Assembly (NCBI RefSeq): GCF_029948125.1
Contig: NZ_JASAMB010000002.1
Span: forward strand, 450,479-514,478
Reading direction: 5' to 3'
Source: Catellatospora sp. KI3
GTDB taxonomy: Bacteria; Actinomycetota; Actinomycetes; Mycobacteriales; Micromonosporaceae
Length of the DNA stretch: 64,000 bases
This document shows, one piece after another, positions 8,829 to 18,719 of the stretch. The position numbers and the translations under genes are program-made. Under the pieces are notes generated by a model. It worked only from the letters and a program-made list of their open reading frames with translations, was not told the origin of the DNA and did not search any database. The first letter of the stretch is position 1, and every line of letters begins with the position of its first letter.

Positions 8829-10033
8829 TGGCCATCCCGCCGCTGGACGGCGCCGCGGGCGTACGCGGCAACCGGTGGTTCGACGAGGCGCTGCTCGACG
8901 ACGCCCCGGGCCTGGCCGCCCGGGATCCGGGCGGGATGCTGCGCGCCATCGCCTCGGCGGGCGCGCAGGTGCGCGAGGCGACGTCGCTGACGGCCGAGGT
9001 GGACCTGAGCCACCTGGCCGACGAGGGCCGCCCCCGGGCGGTCGTGGTGGTCGGCGCCGGTACGGCGGCCCGTACCGGCGACATCCTCACCACCATCGCC
9101 GGGCCCCGCTGCCTGGTCCCGGTGCTGACCCACCGCAGCCTGGAGGTGCCCGCCTGGATCGGCGCCGCCGACGTGGTGATCGCGGTGTCGGCGTCGGGCC
9201 GCTCGCCGGAGGCGCTGGCGGTCGCGGAGGCGGCCGGACGGCGCGGGGCGCGCCTGGTGGCGATCGGTGCGCCGGGCTCGCCGCTGCAGTCGGTGGCCGA
9301 GCGCAACCGGGCACCGTTCATCCCGGTGCCCCGGCGCGGCGCGGCGCGGGCGAACCTGTGGGGCCTGACCGTGCCGGTGCTGCTCACCGCGCGGGCGCTC
9401 GGCCTGGTCAAGGTCAACGAGGCCGACCTGGCCGAGACCGCCACCCGGCTGGACCTGGAGGCCGACCGCTGCCGCCCGACCGCCGAGACGTTCGTCAACC
9501 GGGCCAAGACCATCGCCCTGAACCTGGCCGGGTCGGTGCCGATCATCTGGGGTGACTCGCCGCTGGCGGCGGTCGCGGCGGTCCGCTACGGCGACATGCT
9601 GTCGGCCAACGCCCGCTACCCGGTCGTCACCGACGCGCTCGGCGAGGCCGGACGCGGCCGGGTGGGCCTGCTCGACGGCGTCTTCGGCGCGCTGGCCGCG
9701 TTGGAGAAGGACATCTTCGCTGATCCTGAGTTCGATACGCCTTCGGCCGACCCTCCGCGTCTGAAGGTGGTGCTGCTGTGCGACGGTGGTCTCGCCGACG
9801 AGAACAGTGCGGCGCAGACGACGGACCGGCGGGCCGAGGTCGTGCAGGACATCGCCGCGAGGCGGGGCATCGAGGTTGACGTGCTCACCGCCGAGGGTGG
9901 CTCGGCGCTGGAGCGCTTCGCCTCACTCGTGGCGGCGACCGACTTCGCTTCGGTGTACCTCGGGCTCGGGCATGGCCTGGACCCGATGGCGGTGCCGGCC
10001 GTCACGGAGCTGAAGGAGCAGTTGCGCAAGTGA
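8828..10033 (+). CDS. SIS-domain phosphosugar isomerase-like protein (TobH/PGI-PMI type)
   Basis: A 401-residue protein resembling the bifunctional phosphoglucose/phosphomannose isomerase family. The SIS part contains AVVVVGAGTAARTGDIL (about 60-76) and VIAVSASGRSPEALAV (about 118-133); the C-terminal half has the conserved WGDSPLAAVAAVRYGDMLSANA. Family members interconvert fructose-6-P with glucose- or mannose-6-P, but this actinobacterial subgroup (M. tuberculosis Rv3256c-like) has no proven activity known to me. Its position between manB and manA supports a role in mannose-6-P supply. ATG at 8828 overlaps the preceding stop. Confidence 0.78.
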   Translation: MAIPPLDGAAGVRGNRWFDEALLDDAPGLAARDPGGMLRAIASAGAQVREATSLTAEVDLSHLADEGRPRAVVVVGAGTAARTGDILTTIAGPRCLVPVLTHRSLEVPAWIGAADVVIAVSASGRSPEALAVAEAAGRRGARLVAIGAPGSPLQSVAERNRAPFIPVPRRGAARANLWGLTVPVLLTARALGLVKVNEADLAETATRLDLEADRCRPTAETFVNRAKTIALNLAGSVPIIWGDSPLAAVAAVRYGDMLSANARYPVVTDALGEAGRGRVGLLDGVFGALAALEKDIFADPEFDTPSADPPRLKVVLLCDGGLADENSAAQTTDRRAEVVQDIAARRGIEVDVLTAEGGSALERFASLVAATDFASVYLGLGHGLDPMAVPAVTELKEQLRK

Positions 10034-10073
10034 AGTATGGGTTCTGCGAGATGACGACGGTCGGGGTAGCGGC

Positions 10074-10994
10074 ATGAGTGCCGAGGGCGGCACCAAGGCG
10101 ATCGTGGCGGCGCTGGCCGCCAACCTCGGCATCGCGGTGACGAAGTTCGTGGCCTGGGGGCTGACGGGATCGTCGTCGATGCTGGCCGAGGGGATCCACT
10201 CGGTGGCGGACTCGGGTAACCAGCTGCTGCTGCTGCTCGGTGGACGGCGGTCCAAGCGCGAGGCGACCCCGCTGCACCCCTTCGGGTACGGCCGGGAGCG
10301 CTACATCTACGCGTTCATCGTGTCGATCGTGCTGTTCAGCGTGGGTGGCCTGTTCGCGCTGTACGAGGCGTACCACAAGTGGCACGACCCGCACGGGATC
10401 ACCGAGTGGCAGTGGGTGCCGGTGACGGTGCTGGTGGTCGCGATCATCCTGGAGTCGCTGTCGTTCCGGACCGCGATCCAGGAGTCGAACCGGATCCGCA
10501 ACGGTGTCTCGTGGAAGAACTTCATCCGGCGGGCCAAGGCGCCGGAGCTTCCGGTGATCCTGCTGGAGGACTTCGGTGCGCTGGTGGGCCTGGTCTTCGC
10601 CCTGTTCGGCGTCGGTATGACGCTGATCACGGGCGATGGCCGGTGGGACGCGGCCGGCACCGCGATGATCGGTCTGCTGCTGGTGGCCATCGCCGTGGTG
10701 CTGGCGATCGAGACGAAGAGCCTGCTGCTGGGCGAGTCGGCCACGGAGGAGCACGTCCTGGCCATCGCGGCCGCCATCACCGACGGTCCCGAGGTGGAGC
10801 GTGTGATCCACATGCGCACCATGCACCTGGGCCCGGAGGAGCTGCTCGTCGCCGCCAAGATCGCGGTACGCAACGACGAGAAGGCGGACGAGATCGCGCG
10901 CGGCATCGACGCCGCCGAGGCGCGCATCCGTGCCGCAGTGCCGATTGCCCGGGTAATCTACCTCGAACCGGACATCGACTACGCGAAGGGCTGA
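10074..10994 (+). CDS. Cation diffusion facilitator family transporter
   Basis: A 306-residue integral membrane protein of the CDF family, exporting divalent metals (Zn, Fe, Mn or Co) in exchange for protons. The HSVADSGNQ motif in TM2, FGYGRERYIYAF before TM3 and further hydrophobic segments near 130-150, 170-190 and 200-220 are seen; the soluble C-terminal domain follows. The TM2 Asp and TM5 Asp-type sites that set metal choice resemble the mixed-metal group, so the ion is unassigned. ATG at 10074. It ends 5 bp before manA, so it is probably cotranscribed with the mannose genes. Confidence 0.88.
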   Translation: MSAEGGTKAIVAALAANLGIAVTKFVAWGLTGSSSMLAEGIHSVADSGNQLLLLLGGRRSKREATPLHPFGYGRERYIYAFIVSIVLFSVGGLFALYEAYHKWHDPHGITEWQWVPVTVLVVAIILESLSFRTAIQESNRIRNGVSWKNFIRRAKAPELPVILLEDFGALVGLVFALFGVGMTLITGDGRWDAAGTAMIGLLLVAIAVVLAIETKSLLLGESATEEHVLAIAAAITDGPEVERVIHMRTMHLGPEELLVAAKIAVRNDEKADEIARGIDAAEARIRAAVPIARVIYLEPDIDYAKG

Positions 10995-10999
10995 CCCCC

Positions 11000-12175
11000 G
11001 TGCGCCGACTGCAGAACCCGATCAGGCCGTACGCCTGGGGCTCGCGCGACATCATCGCGCAGGTCCAGGGGCGGCCCGTGCCCAGCGACGGGCCAGAGGC
11101 GGAACTGTGGATCGGCGCGCACCCCGACAGCCCCTCCACGATCGACGGCCGGTCACTGGCCGAGGCCATCGCGTCGGCGCCGGGTGAACTGCTCGGCGCC
11201 GACGCGCACGCCGCGTACGGCGCGCGCCTGCCGTACCTGATGAAACTGCTGGCGGCGGAGCGCTCGCTGTCGCTGCAGGCACACCCCGACGCGCGGCAGG
11301 CCGCCGACGGCTTCGCCGCCGAGGAGCGAGCGGGCGTGCCGCGCACCGCCGCCCACCGCAGCTACGTCGACGGCAACCACAAGCCCGAGCTGCTCGTGGC
11401 GTACACGCCGTTCGAGGCGCTGTGCGGCTTCCGCGACCCGGCCGCCTCCGCCGAACTCGTCGACGCGCTCGCGCTGCCCGCGCTCAAGCGCGTGGTCGGC
11501 GCACTCGCCGTCGGCGACCTGCGCGAGGCGGTGCACGCGCTGCTCAGCTGGCCCGCCGCGGAGCGGCCCGAGCTGCTGGAGCAGATCGCCGCCAACGCCG
11601 ACAAGCTACCCGCCGGGGCCGTCGGCGGCGGACCGCGCGGCCTGGTCCGGCGGCTGTCGGCGGAGTACCCGGGCGACGTCGGCGTGGCGGTGGCGCTGCT
11701 GCTCAACCACCTGATGCTGGAGCCTGGGCAGGGCATCTGGATGCCCGCCGGGAACCTGCACGGATACCTGCGCGGCGCCGGGATCGAGATCATGGCGGCC
11801 AGCGACAACGTGCTGCGCGGCGGCCTGACCCCCAAGCACGTCAACGTGCCCGAACTGCTGCGCGTGCTGCGCTTCGAGCCGCTGCACGAGCCGGTGCGCG
11901 ACCCCGAGCCGGTCGCGCCCGGCGTGGTCACCTGGAGTGTGCCGGTGCGCGACTTCCGGCTGCACCGGGTGCGGCTGGACGGGGAGGTCGGCGAGGCCCG
12001 GCTGGCCCTGGACGGGCCGCGGACGGTGTTCTGCGTGGCCGGGAGCCTGACCGTGGGCGACGAGAGCGGCGGGTCGGTGGTGCTGCGCAGCGGCGAAGCC
12101 GCGTACGGCCTGCCCGCGGGCGGCCCCCTGACGTTCAGCGGCGGCACGGGCGAGGCGTACACCGGCTCCCTCTGA
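11000..12175 (+). CDS. manA: Mannose-6-phosphate isomerase, class I
   Basis: A 391-residue type I phosphomannose isomerase (cupin) interconverting fructose-6-P and mannose-6-P. It starts with RRLQNPIRPYAWGS and contains the zinc-site motif LQAHPD, then DGNHKPELLVAYTPFEALCGF, and the catalytic-region PAGNLHGYLRGAGIEIMAASDNVLRGGLTPKH split over residues about 250-285. GTG at 11000, 5 bp after the CDF stop, is the only start that yields the family N-terminus. It supplies mannose-6-P to ManB. Confidence 0.92.
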   Translation: MRRLQNPIRPYAWGSRDIIAQVQGRPVPSDGPEAELWIGAHPDSPSTIDGRSLAEAIASAPGELLGADAHAAYGARLPYLMKLLAAERSLSLQAHPDARQAADGFAAEERAGVPRTAAHRSYVDGNHKPELLVAYTPFEALCGFRDPAASAELVDALALPALKRVVGALAVGDLREAVHALLSWPAAERPELLEQIAANADKLPAGAVGGGPRGLVRRLSAEYPGDVGVAVALLLNHLMLEPGQGIWMPAGNLHGYLRGAGIEIMAASDNVLRGGLTPKHVNVPELLRVLRFEPLHEPVRDPEPVAPGVVTWSVPVRDFRLHRVRLDGEVGEARLALDGPRTVFCVAGSLTVGDESGGSVVLRSGEAAYGLPAGGPLTFSGGTGEAYTGSL

Positions 12176-12194
12176 CCCCGCCTCGGGGCAGAGC

Positions 12195-12227
12195 TGGATC
12201 CACGATCCCGATCATGATCGCGATCCA
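12195..12227. repeat. Ladder of five GATC sites in an imperfect palindrome
   Basis: GATC occurs at 12197, 12204, 12210, 12216 and 12222, centred on the perfect palindrome GATCATGATC and bounded by TGGATC and GATCCA. It lies just after manA. Function unknown; could be part of a terminator or a protein-binding array. Confidence 0.4.
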
Positions 12228-12249
12228 CGGGCCTCCGGCCCGACTTAGC

Positions 12250-12314
12250 ATCGACAGTGGCCTATCTAGAGCACGAATTCTCGTGATTCGTCTTCTGGAT
12301 AGGCCACTGTCGAT
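12250..12314. repeat. 65-bp dispersed palindrome, copy 1
   Basis: Perfect 17-bp arms (12250-12266 and 12298-12314, ATCGACAGTGGCCTATC) around a 31-nt centre that is itself partly complementary. One of four copies in the window with identical geometry. In this copy two adjacent bases in each arm differ from the others (AG for GC) and pairing is kept. It lies in the manA-ahcY gap. Confidence 0.9.
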
Positions 12315-12417
12315 TCAAGGCGGGGTGGAGAGGCGGCGCGGAGCGGCAGTACGGTGTCGTGATTACGGTGTGGTGATATGACGGACACGGCGCGTGGCGA
12401 AAGTTGGCCTGAACTGC

Positions 12418-12446
12418 TTGACACTGACTCGACGGAGTGTGACTCT
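12418..12446 (+). promoter_or_regulatory. Possible ahcY promoter
   Basis: A perfect -35 hexamer TTGACA (12418-12423) is followed 17-18 nt later by GACTCT/ACTCTT, a weak -10. It would give a leader of about 145 nt before the ahcY start, enough to hold the hairpin at 12512-12561. Confidence 0.4.
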
Positions 12447-12469
12447 TTAACCACGCAGCGTTATCGGGA

Positions 12470-12598
12470 TCTCAACTCCGAGCCACGCGCGGGGGAACCA
12501 AACCGGGGGGAGTGTGGCCCGGTTCCTGGTGCGGAGGGTCCGCCCAGGGACCGGGCCACACGTATGTCCGGCCCGGTCGACCGAACAGGAGCACTCCG
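12470..12598 (+). promoter_or_regulatory. Structured ahcY leader
   Basis: The leader holds an 18-bp hairpin (12512-12529 with 12544-12561, one G-U pair) right after the string CGGGGGAACCAAACC (about 12489-12503) preceded by CCGAGCC. The GGGGAACCAA string with a nearby CCGAG recalls the conserved core of ydaO-type (c-di-AMP) riboswitches, but the helix that should lie between the two is missing here, so it may be coincidence. It does not match the SAH or SAM-IV riboswitch patterns I know. The ribosome site AGGAGC lies at about 12588-12593, outside the hairpin. The rest of the 423-bp manA-ahcY gap holds the repeats listed separately. Confidence 0.4.
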
Positions 12599-14050
<1,452 letters not shown>

Positions 14051-14132
14051 TCCGCCGCCGCAGGTCACCGCTTTCTGGAGCCGTTCCAGTGAAGTGACCC
14101 CCGTCGACTTCTGGCGGGTATGGGCCCTACGC

Positions 14133-14170
14133 TAAGGTGTGCCTCGCCTTATTAAGGCAAGGCTCACCAA
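14133..14170 (+). promoter_or_regulatory. Tandem iron boxes (IdeR/DmdR operator) of the efe operon
   Basis: At 14152-14170 TTAAGGCAAGGCTCACCAA matches the actinobacterial iron box TTAGGTTAGGCTAACCTAA in most positions. Immediately upstream, 14133-14151 TAAGGTGTGCCTCGCCTTA is a second, weaker site with palindromic ends. They lie 30 bp before the efeU start, where Fe-loaded IdeR/DmdR1 would block transcription. Confidence 0.75.
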
Positions 14171-14199
14171 GCAACAAGCTCTTACCCTCGGGAGCGCAC

Positions 14200-15081
14200 G
14201 TGAACGGCAACGTCTTTCTCGCCACGTACCTGATCGGTCTGCGCGAGGGACTCGAAGCGACCCTGGTGGTGACCATCCTCGTCGCCTTCCTGGTCAAATC
14301 GGATCTCCGCGGCCGCCTGCCCTATGTCTGGTCGGGCGTGGGCGTCGCCGCCGCGCTCTCGGTCGGCTTCGCCGCGCTGCTGCAGTTCACCAGCGCCAAC
14401 CTGGAGTTCAAGCGCCAGGAGCTGTTCGAGGCGGTCACCTCGATCGTCGCCGTCGTCTTCGTCACCTGGATGATCTTCTGGATGCGCCGCGCCGCGCGTT
14501 CGATCGCGGGCGACCTGCGGACCAAGCTCAACGCCGCGATCCAGCTCGGCCCGCTGGCCGTCGTGCTGACGGCGTTCCTGGCCGTGGCGCGCGAGGGCCT
14601 GGAGACCGCGCTGATCTTCTTCGCGACGGTCCAGGGCGCCGCCTCCACCTGGTCGGTCGTCGCCATCGTGAGCGGCATCGCCACCTCGGTGCTGCTGGGC
14701 TTCCTGATGTACCGCAGCGCCCTGAAGATCAACCTGACCAGGTTCTTCACCTGGACCGGGGTGCTGCTGGTGCTGGTCGCCGCGGGCATCCTCAAGTACG
14801 GCGTGCACGACCTGCTCGAGGCCGGGGTCCTGCCGGGCCTGAACGACCACGCGTTCGACATCAGCGGCACGCTCGACCCCACCACCTGGTACGCCGAGCT
14901 GCTGCGGGGCATGTTCAACATCACCCCGGTCCCCACCAAGCTGGAGACGGTCGCCTGGGTCGGGTACGCGGTGCCGGTGCTCGTGCTGTTCCTGCTCCGG
15001 CGGCCGTCGACGCCCGCCGCCAGGCCTACCCCGGCCGTGCCGCCGACCCCCGCCCCCGACTCGTCGCACCAGCCCGCCTGA
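14200..15081 (+). CDS. efeU: Ferrous iron permease of the FTR1 family
   Basis: A 293-residue membrane protein that moves iron across the cytoplasmic membrane. It carries the two diagnostic REGLE motifs (REGLEATL near residue 12 and REGLETAL near 130), about seven hydrophobic segments and a Pro-rich cytoplasmic tail. GTG 14200 preceded by GGGAGC is preferred to an ATG 21 codons upstream, which would fall within the iron boxes. First gene of efeUOB, expressed under iron shortage according to the iron boxes upstream. Confidence 0.9.
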   Translation: MNGNVFLATYLIGLREGLEATLVVTILVAFLVKSDLRGRLPYVWSGVGVAAALSVGFAALLQFTSANLEFKRQELFEAVTSIVAVVFVTWMIFWMRRAARSIAGDLRTKLNAAIQLGPLAVVLTAFLAVAREGLETALIFFATVQGAASTWSVVAIVSGIATSVLLGFLMYRSALKINLTRFFTWTGVLLVLVAAGILKYGVHDLLEAGVLPGLNDHAFDISGTLDPTTWYAELLRGMFNITPVPTKLETVAWVGYAVPVLVLFLLRRPSTPAARPTPAVPPTPAPDSSHQPA

Positions 15082-15168
15082 GCTGTGACGGCGTGGACGC
15101 CTGGACGCGGTCCGCCCCGATCCTCGGAACCATCTGAACCCCACCTCGGAAACACAGGAGCCCGACCG

Positions 15169-16296
15169 ATGCGCAAGCTTCCCGCCCTGACCGCCGTGGC
15201 CGTGCTCGGCCTGGGCCTGGCCGCGTGCACCACCGACCCGGAGCCGGCGAAGCCCGGTGACACCACCGGCCCGATCGCGGTCAAGGCGACCGACACCGCC
15301 TGCGAGGTCGCCCGGGGCGAGAACGCCGCCGGCACGGTGACCTTCAGCATCACCAACTCGGGCGCCAAGGTCACCGAGTTCTACGTGTACGCCGCGGGCG
15401 ACCGGGTCATGGGCGAGGTGGAGAACATCGCCCCGGGCCTGACCCGGGAGCTGCGGGTGGAGCTGCCCGCCGGGACGTACGAGACCGCCTGCAAGCCGGG
15501 CATGATCGGCAAGGGCATCCGGGGCGCGTTCAAGGCGACCGGTTCGGCCACGCCGCTGACCGCCGACGCGAAGCTGGCCGAGGCGAGCGCCAACTACCAG
15601 CGCTACATCCAGAGCCAGACCGCGGCGCTGCTGCCCAAGACCGAGGAGTTCGTGGCCGCGGTCAAGGCCGGGGACGCCGAGAAGGCCAAGGCGCTGTTCC
15701 CGATCGCGCGCACCTACTGGGAGCGCATCGAGCCGGTGGCCGAGATCTTCGGCGACCTGGACCCGAAGATCGACGGCCGGGCCGAGGTGATCGAGGAGGG
15801 CATGGCCTTCACCGGCTTCCACCGCCTCGAGCAGGACCTGTGGGAGAAGAAGGACATCTCCAAGTCCGGCCCGATCGCCGACCAGCTGCTGGTCGACGTG
15901 AAGGAGATCGTGGCCAAGGCCAACGCCGAGAAGCTGTCGCCGCTGCAGCTGGCCAACGGGGCCAAGGAGCTGCTGGACGAGGTCGCCTCCGGCAAGATCA
16001 CCGGCGAGGAGGACCGCTACTCGCACACCGACCTGTGGGACTTCGCCGCCAACGTCGAGGGCTCCAAGGCCGCCGTGCAGGCGCTGCGCCCGACCCTGGA
16101 GGAGCGCGCCCCCGAGCTGGTGGCCAGCCTCGACGCCGCGTTCAAGACGGTCGACGACACCCTGGGCAAGCACCGCGAGGGCGACGGCTGGAAGCTGCAC
16201 ACCGCGCTGACCCAGGCCGACCTCAAGGAGCTCACCGACGTGATCAACGCGTTGGCCGAGCCGATCAGCAAGATCGCCGCCGTCATCTCCAAGTGA
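15169..16296 (+). CDS. efeO: EfeO-type iron-binding lipoprotein with cupredoxin and M75 domains
   Basis: A 375-residue exported lipoprotein. The signal peptide ends in the lipobox LAAC (Cys20). A cupredoxin-like domain (about 35-125) is followed by the imelysin/M75 domain (about 135-375) with the conserved GFHRLEQDLW. EfeO is thought to bind iron outside the membrane and hand it to EfeU, together with the peroxidase EfeB. ATG at 15169 with ACAGGAG upstream. It lies 87 bp after efeU and 64 bp before efeB, in one operon. Confidence 0.9.
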   Translation: MRKLPALTAVAVLGLGLAACTTDPEPAKPGDTTGPIAVKATDTACEVARGENAAGTVTFSITNSGAKVTEFYVYAAGDRVMGEVENIAPGLTRELRVELPAGTYETACKPGMIGKGIRGAFKATGSATPLTADAKLAEASANYQRYIQSQTAALLPKTEEFVAAVKAGDAEKAKALFPIARTYWERIEPVAEIFGDLDPKIDGRAEVIEEGMAFTGFHRLEQDLWEKKDISKSGPIADQLLVDVKEIVAKANAEKLSPLQLANGAKELLDEVASGKITGEEDRYSHTDLWDFAANVEGSKAAVQALRPTLEERAPELVASLDAAFKTVDDTLGKHREGDGWKLHTALTQADLKELTDVINALAEPISKIAAVISK

Positions 16297-16360
16297 CGCC
16301 CGAGCCCCGTGGTGCCGACCGGCGCCACGGGACTCTCCCACCCCGAAGGGACGTGACCCC

Positions 16361-17620
16361 GTGGTATCGCGACGAACCGCCCTGACCGCCGCCGGCGTCG
16401 GCATCGCCGGTGCGGCCGGTGCCGTGGCCGTGGGCTCGGCGATGATGAACGACAACCCGGACCCGGCCGCCGCCTCGCCGGGCGCCCCGGTGCCCTTCTA
16501 CGGGCCGCACCAGGCCGGGATCGTCACCCCGGCGCAGGACCGGCTGCACTTCGTCGCCTTCGACGTGATCACCAAGGACCGCGCCCGGCTGGTCGAGATG
16601 CTGCGCGAGTGGACCGCCGCGGGGGCGCGGATGACCGCGGGCCGCGACGCGGGGCTGCTCGGCGCCGTCGGCGGCCAGCCCGAGGCGCCGCCGGACGACA
16701 CCGGCGAGGCGCTGGGCCTGCCCGCCTCCGGCCTCACCCTGACCGTCGGCTTCGGCCCCACGCTGTTCCGCGACGCGGACGGCGTCGACCGGTTCGGCAT
16801 CGCCGACAAGCGGCCCGCCGCGCTGGAGGACCTGCCGCACTTCCCGGGCGACGCGCTCAAGCCGGAGATCAGCGGCGGCGACATCTGCGTCCAGGCCTGC
16901 GCCAACGACCCGCAGGTGGCCGTGCACGCGGTGCGCAACCTGGCCCGCATCGGCTTCGGCGTGGTCAGCGTGCGCTACTCGCAGCTGGGCTTCGGCCGCA
17001 CCTCCAGCACCTCGCGGGCGCAGGCCACCCCGCGCAACCTGATGGGCTTCAAGGACGGCACCCGCAACCTCAAGCTCGAGGACGGCAAGCTGCTCGACGA
17101 GCAGCTCTGGGCGCACGCCGACGACGGCGCCGCCTGGATGGCCGGGGGCAGCTACCTGGTCACCCGCCGCATCCGGATGCTGATCGAGACGTGGGACCGG
17201 ACCTCGCTGACCGAGCAGGAGCAGATCTTCGGCCGGGACAAGGGCGAGGGCGCGCCGCTGGGCGGCAAGCAGGAGTTCGACGAGCCCGACTTCGCGGCCA
17301 AGGACGGCACCGGCAACCCGGTGATCGGCATGGACGCCCACGTACGGCTGGCGCACCCGGCCCAGAACGGCGACGCCCACCTGCTGCGGCGCGGCTACAA
17401 CTTCGTGGACGGCTCCGACGGGCTGGGACGGCTGGACGCCGGGCTGTTCTTCATCGCGTACCAGCGGGACCCGCGCAAGCAGTTCGTGCCGGTGCAGCGC
17501 AACCTGGCCCGCCACGACGTGCTCAACGAGTACATCCGGCACACCTCCAGCGCCCTGTGGGCCTGCCCGCCCGGGGTCGCCGGGGAGGGCGACTTCTGGG
17601 GGAGCAGCCTCTTCAGCTGA
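16361..17620 (+). CDS. efeB: Dye-decolourising peroxidase EfeB (deferrochelatase)
   Basis: A 419-residue heme peroxidase of the DyP family. The N-terminus is a twin-arginine signal (SRRTALTAAG followed by an Ala/Gly-rich hydrophobic stretch), so it is exported folded with heme. The signature GFKDGTRN near 225 and the proximal heme His in RLAHP near 330 are present. In the efe system it oxidises Fe(II) and may draw iron from heme. GTG at 16361 gives the complete Tat signal. Last gene of efeUOB; a terminator follows. Confidence 0.9.
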   Translation: MVSRRTALTAAGVGIAGAAGAVAVGSAMMNDNPDPAAASPGAPVPFYGPHQAGIVTPAQDRLHFVAFDVITKDRARLVEMLREWTAAGARMTAGRDAGLLGAVGGQPEAPPDDTGEALGLPASGLTLTVGFGPTLFRDADGVDRFGIADKRPAALEDLPHFPGDALKPEISGGDICVQACANDPQVAVHAVRNLARIGFGVVSVRYSQLGFGRTSSTSRAQATPRNLMGFKDGTRNLKLEDGKLLDEQLWAHADDGAAWMAGGSYLVTRRIRMLIETWDRTSLTEQEQIFGRDKGEGAPLGGKQEFDEPDFAAKDGTGNPVIGMDAHVRLAHPAQNGDAHLLRRGYNFVDGSDGLGRLDAGLFFIAYQRDPRKQFVPVQRNLARHDVLNEYIRHTSSALWACPPGVAGEGDFWGSSLFS

Positions 17621-17641
17621 GCGGTCGACCCGCTCGGGCAG

Positions 17642-17685
17642 CGCCGCCTCGGACCCGACCCGCCCCGGTCGGGACCGAGGCGGCG
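17642..17685. terminator. Terminator between efeB and the RDD gene
   Basis: A 19-bp stem with one mismatch (17642-17660 with 17667-17685) and a 6-nt loop, placed between two convergent genes. Confidence 0.65.
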
Positions 17686-17700
17686 TTCGTACGCCGGGGG

Positions 17701-18633
17701 TCAGGCGGTCGGCGCGGCGGTGCGCAGCGCCTCGGCGGCCGCGGCGGCCGGGACCGGCTGCGCGGGGGCGTACTGGACCGGCGCCGGCTGGCTCGGCAGC
17801 GCCGGGAACAGCTGCGGCCACAGCGCGGCGTGGCTGGCGCGGTTGCGGGCCAGCCGCAGCGCCGAGCGGCGGTGCCGCTCGCCGACGATCGCGGCCAGGT
17901 AGACCCAGCCCGGGGTGTTCGGGGGCGGCGGCGGGGTGGTGACGGCCAGGATCTCGGTGGCCAGGGCCTGGCCCAGCCGGGTGCGGTACGGCTCGCGCAG
18001 GCCGCGGCTGCGGGCCAGGAAGTGCCGCGCCGCCAGTGCCAGCTCGTCGTCGAGGTCGGTCAGGTCCAGGGTCGCCGCCCACTCCTGCAGGAACTGCGGG
18101 GTGCTGGGCACCCAGCCCCAGCTCTGCGGGGTGCGGTCGTGGATGACGATGGTGCCCGCGGCCAGGTCCGCCAGGCGCTTGGCCCGGCCGGAGCCGATCA
18201 GCACGCCGAGGCTCGCCGCCCAGCTCACCGGCAGCAGCACGCCGGGCCACTCCAGCACCGTGCCGACCAGGGCGCGGGTGAAGGCGTGGCGCAGGGTGAC
18301 CGGGCCGCCGTCGTCGCGCACCACCCGCAGGCCCATGGCCAGCTTGCCCACCGACCGCCCGCGCGTGAGCACCATCAGCACCGCCGGGTAGGCCACCAGC
18401 ACCAGCGCCGAGGTGAGCACGTAGGCGATCGCGGGCGCCGCGTCGCTGAAGCCGAGCAGCACCAGGGCGAGGGTCAGCAGCGACGCCAGCACGATCAGCA
18501 GGAAGACCTGCACGAACGCGTCGAGCATCAGGGCGAGCACGCGGGAGCCGGCCCGCGCCAGGCGCACCTCCAGGTGCACTGCCTCGCCGCTGACCAGACC
18601 CGCCGCTGTGGTGTCGCCCTGTCGCACCGGCAC
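17701..18633 (-). CDS. RDD family membrane protein
   Basis: A 310-residue protein with the RDD domain: the Arg-Asp pattern of its first helix (RAGSRVLALMLDAFV, about 27-41), further membrane helices near 45-65 and 72-95, then RGRSVGKLAMGLRVV and RLADLAAGTIVI, both typical. The C-terminal half (170-310) is soluble, ending in a Pro/Ala-rich tail. RDD proteins are of unclear function, some affecting ion or proton exchange. GTG start at 18633, divergent from the SpoIIM-type gene by 86 bp. The pair RDD plus SpoIIM beside DUF58 and MoxR is conserved in actinobacteria (M. tuberculosis Rv3692-Rv3695 as I recall). Confidence 0.85.
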   Translation of the reverse strand: MPVRQGDTTAAGLVSGEAVHLEVRLARAGSRVLALMLDAFVQVFLLIVLASLLTLALVLLGFSDAAPAIAYVLTSALVLVAYPAVLMVLTRGRSVGKLAMGLRVVRDDGGPVTLRHAFTRALVGTVLEWPGVLLPVSWAASLGVLIGSGRAKRLADLAAGTIVIHDRTPQSWGWVPSTPQFLQEWAATLDLTDLDDELALAARHFLARSRGLREPYRTRLGQALATEILAVTTPPPPPNTPGWVYLAAIVGERHRRSALRLARNRASHAALWPQLFPALPSQPAPVQYAPAQPVPAAAAAEALRTAAPTA

Positions 18634-18719
18634 AGTGAATCACAGGCACACCCGAGTGGGCTGTCCCCGCTAAGCTGCCGGTCGGCGCGGACCCCTCCCG
18701 CGCCAGGGGAGGACGAGCA

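Noticed and set aside
12250-12314. 65-bp palindromes as coding sequence
   Set aside because: Open frames cross all four copies and give similar short peptides (SIDxGLSR), but these follow from the repeated DNA itself and have no starts or ribosome sites.
12470-12598. SAH or SAM-IV riboswitch upstream of ahcY
   Set aside because: The conserved strings of those classes as I know them are absent; only a loose likeness to ydaO strings remains, reported as a finding.
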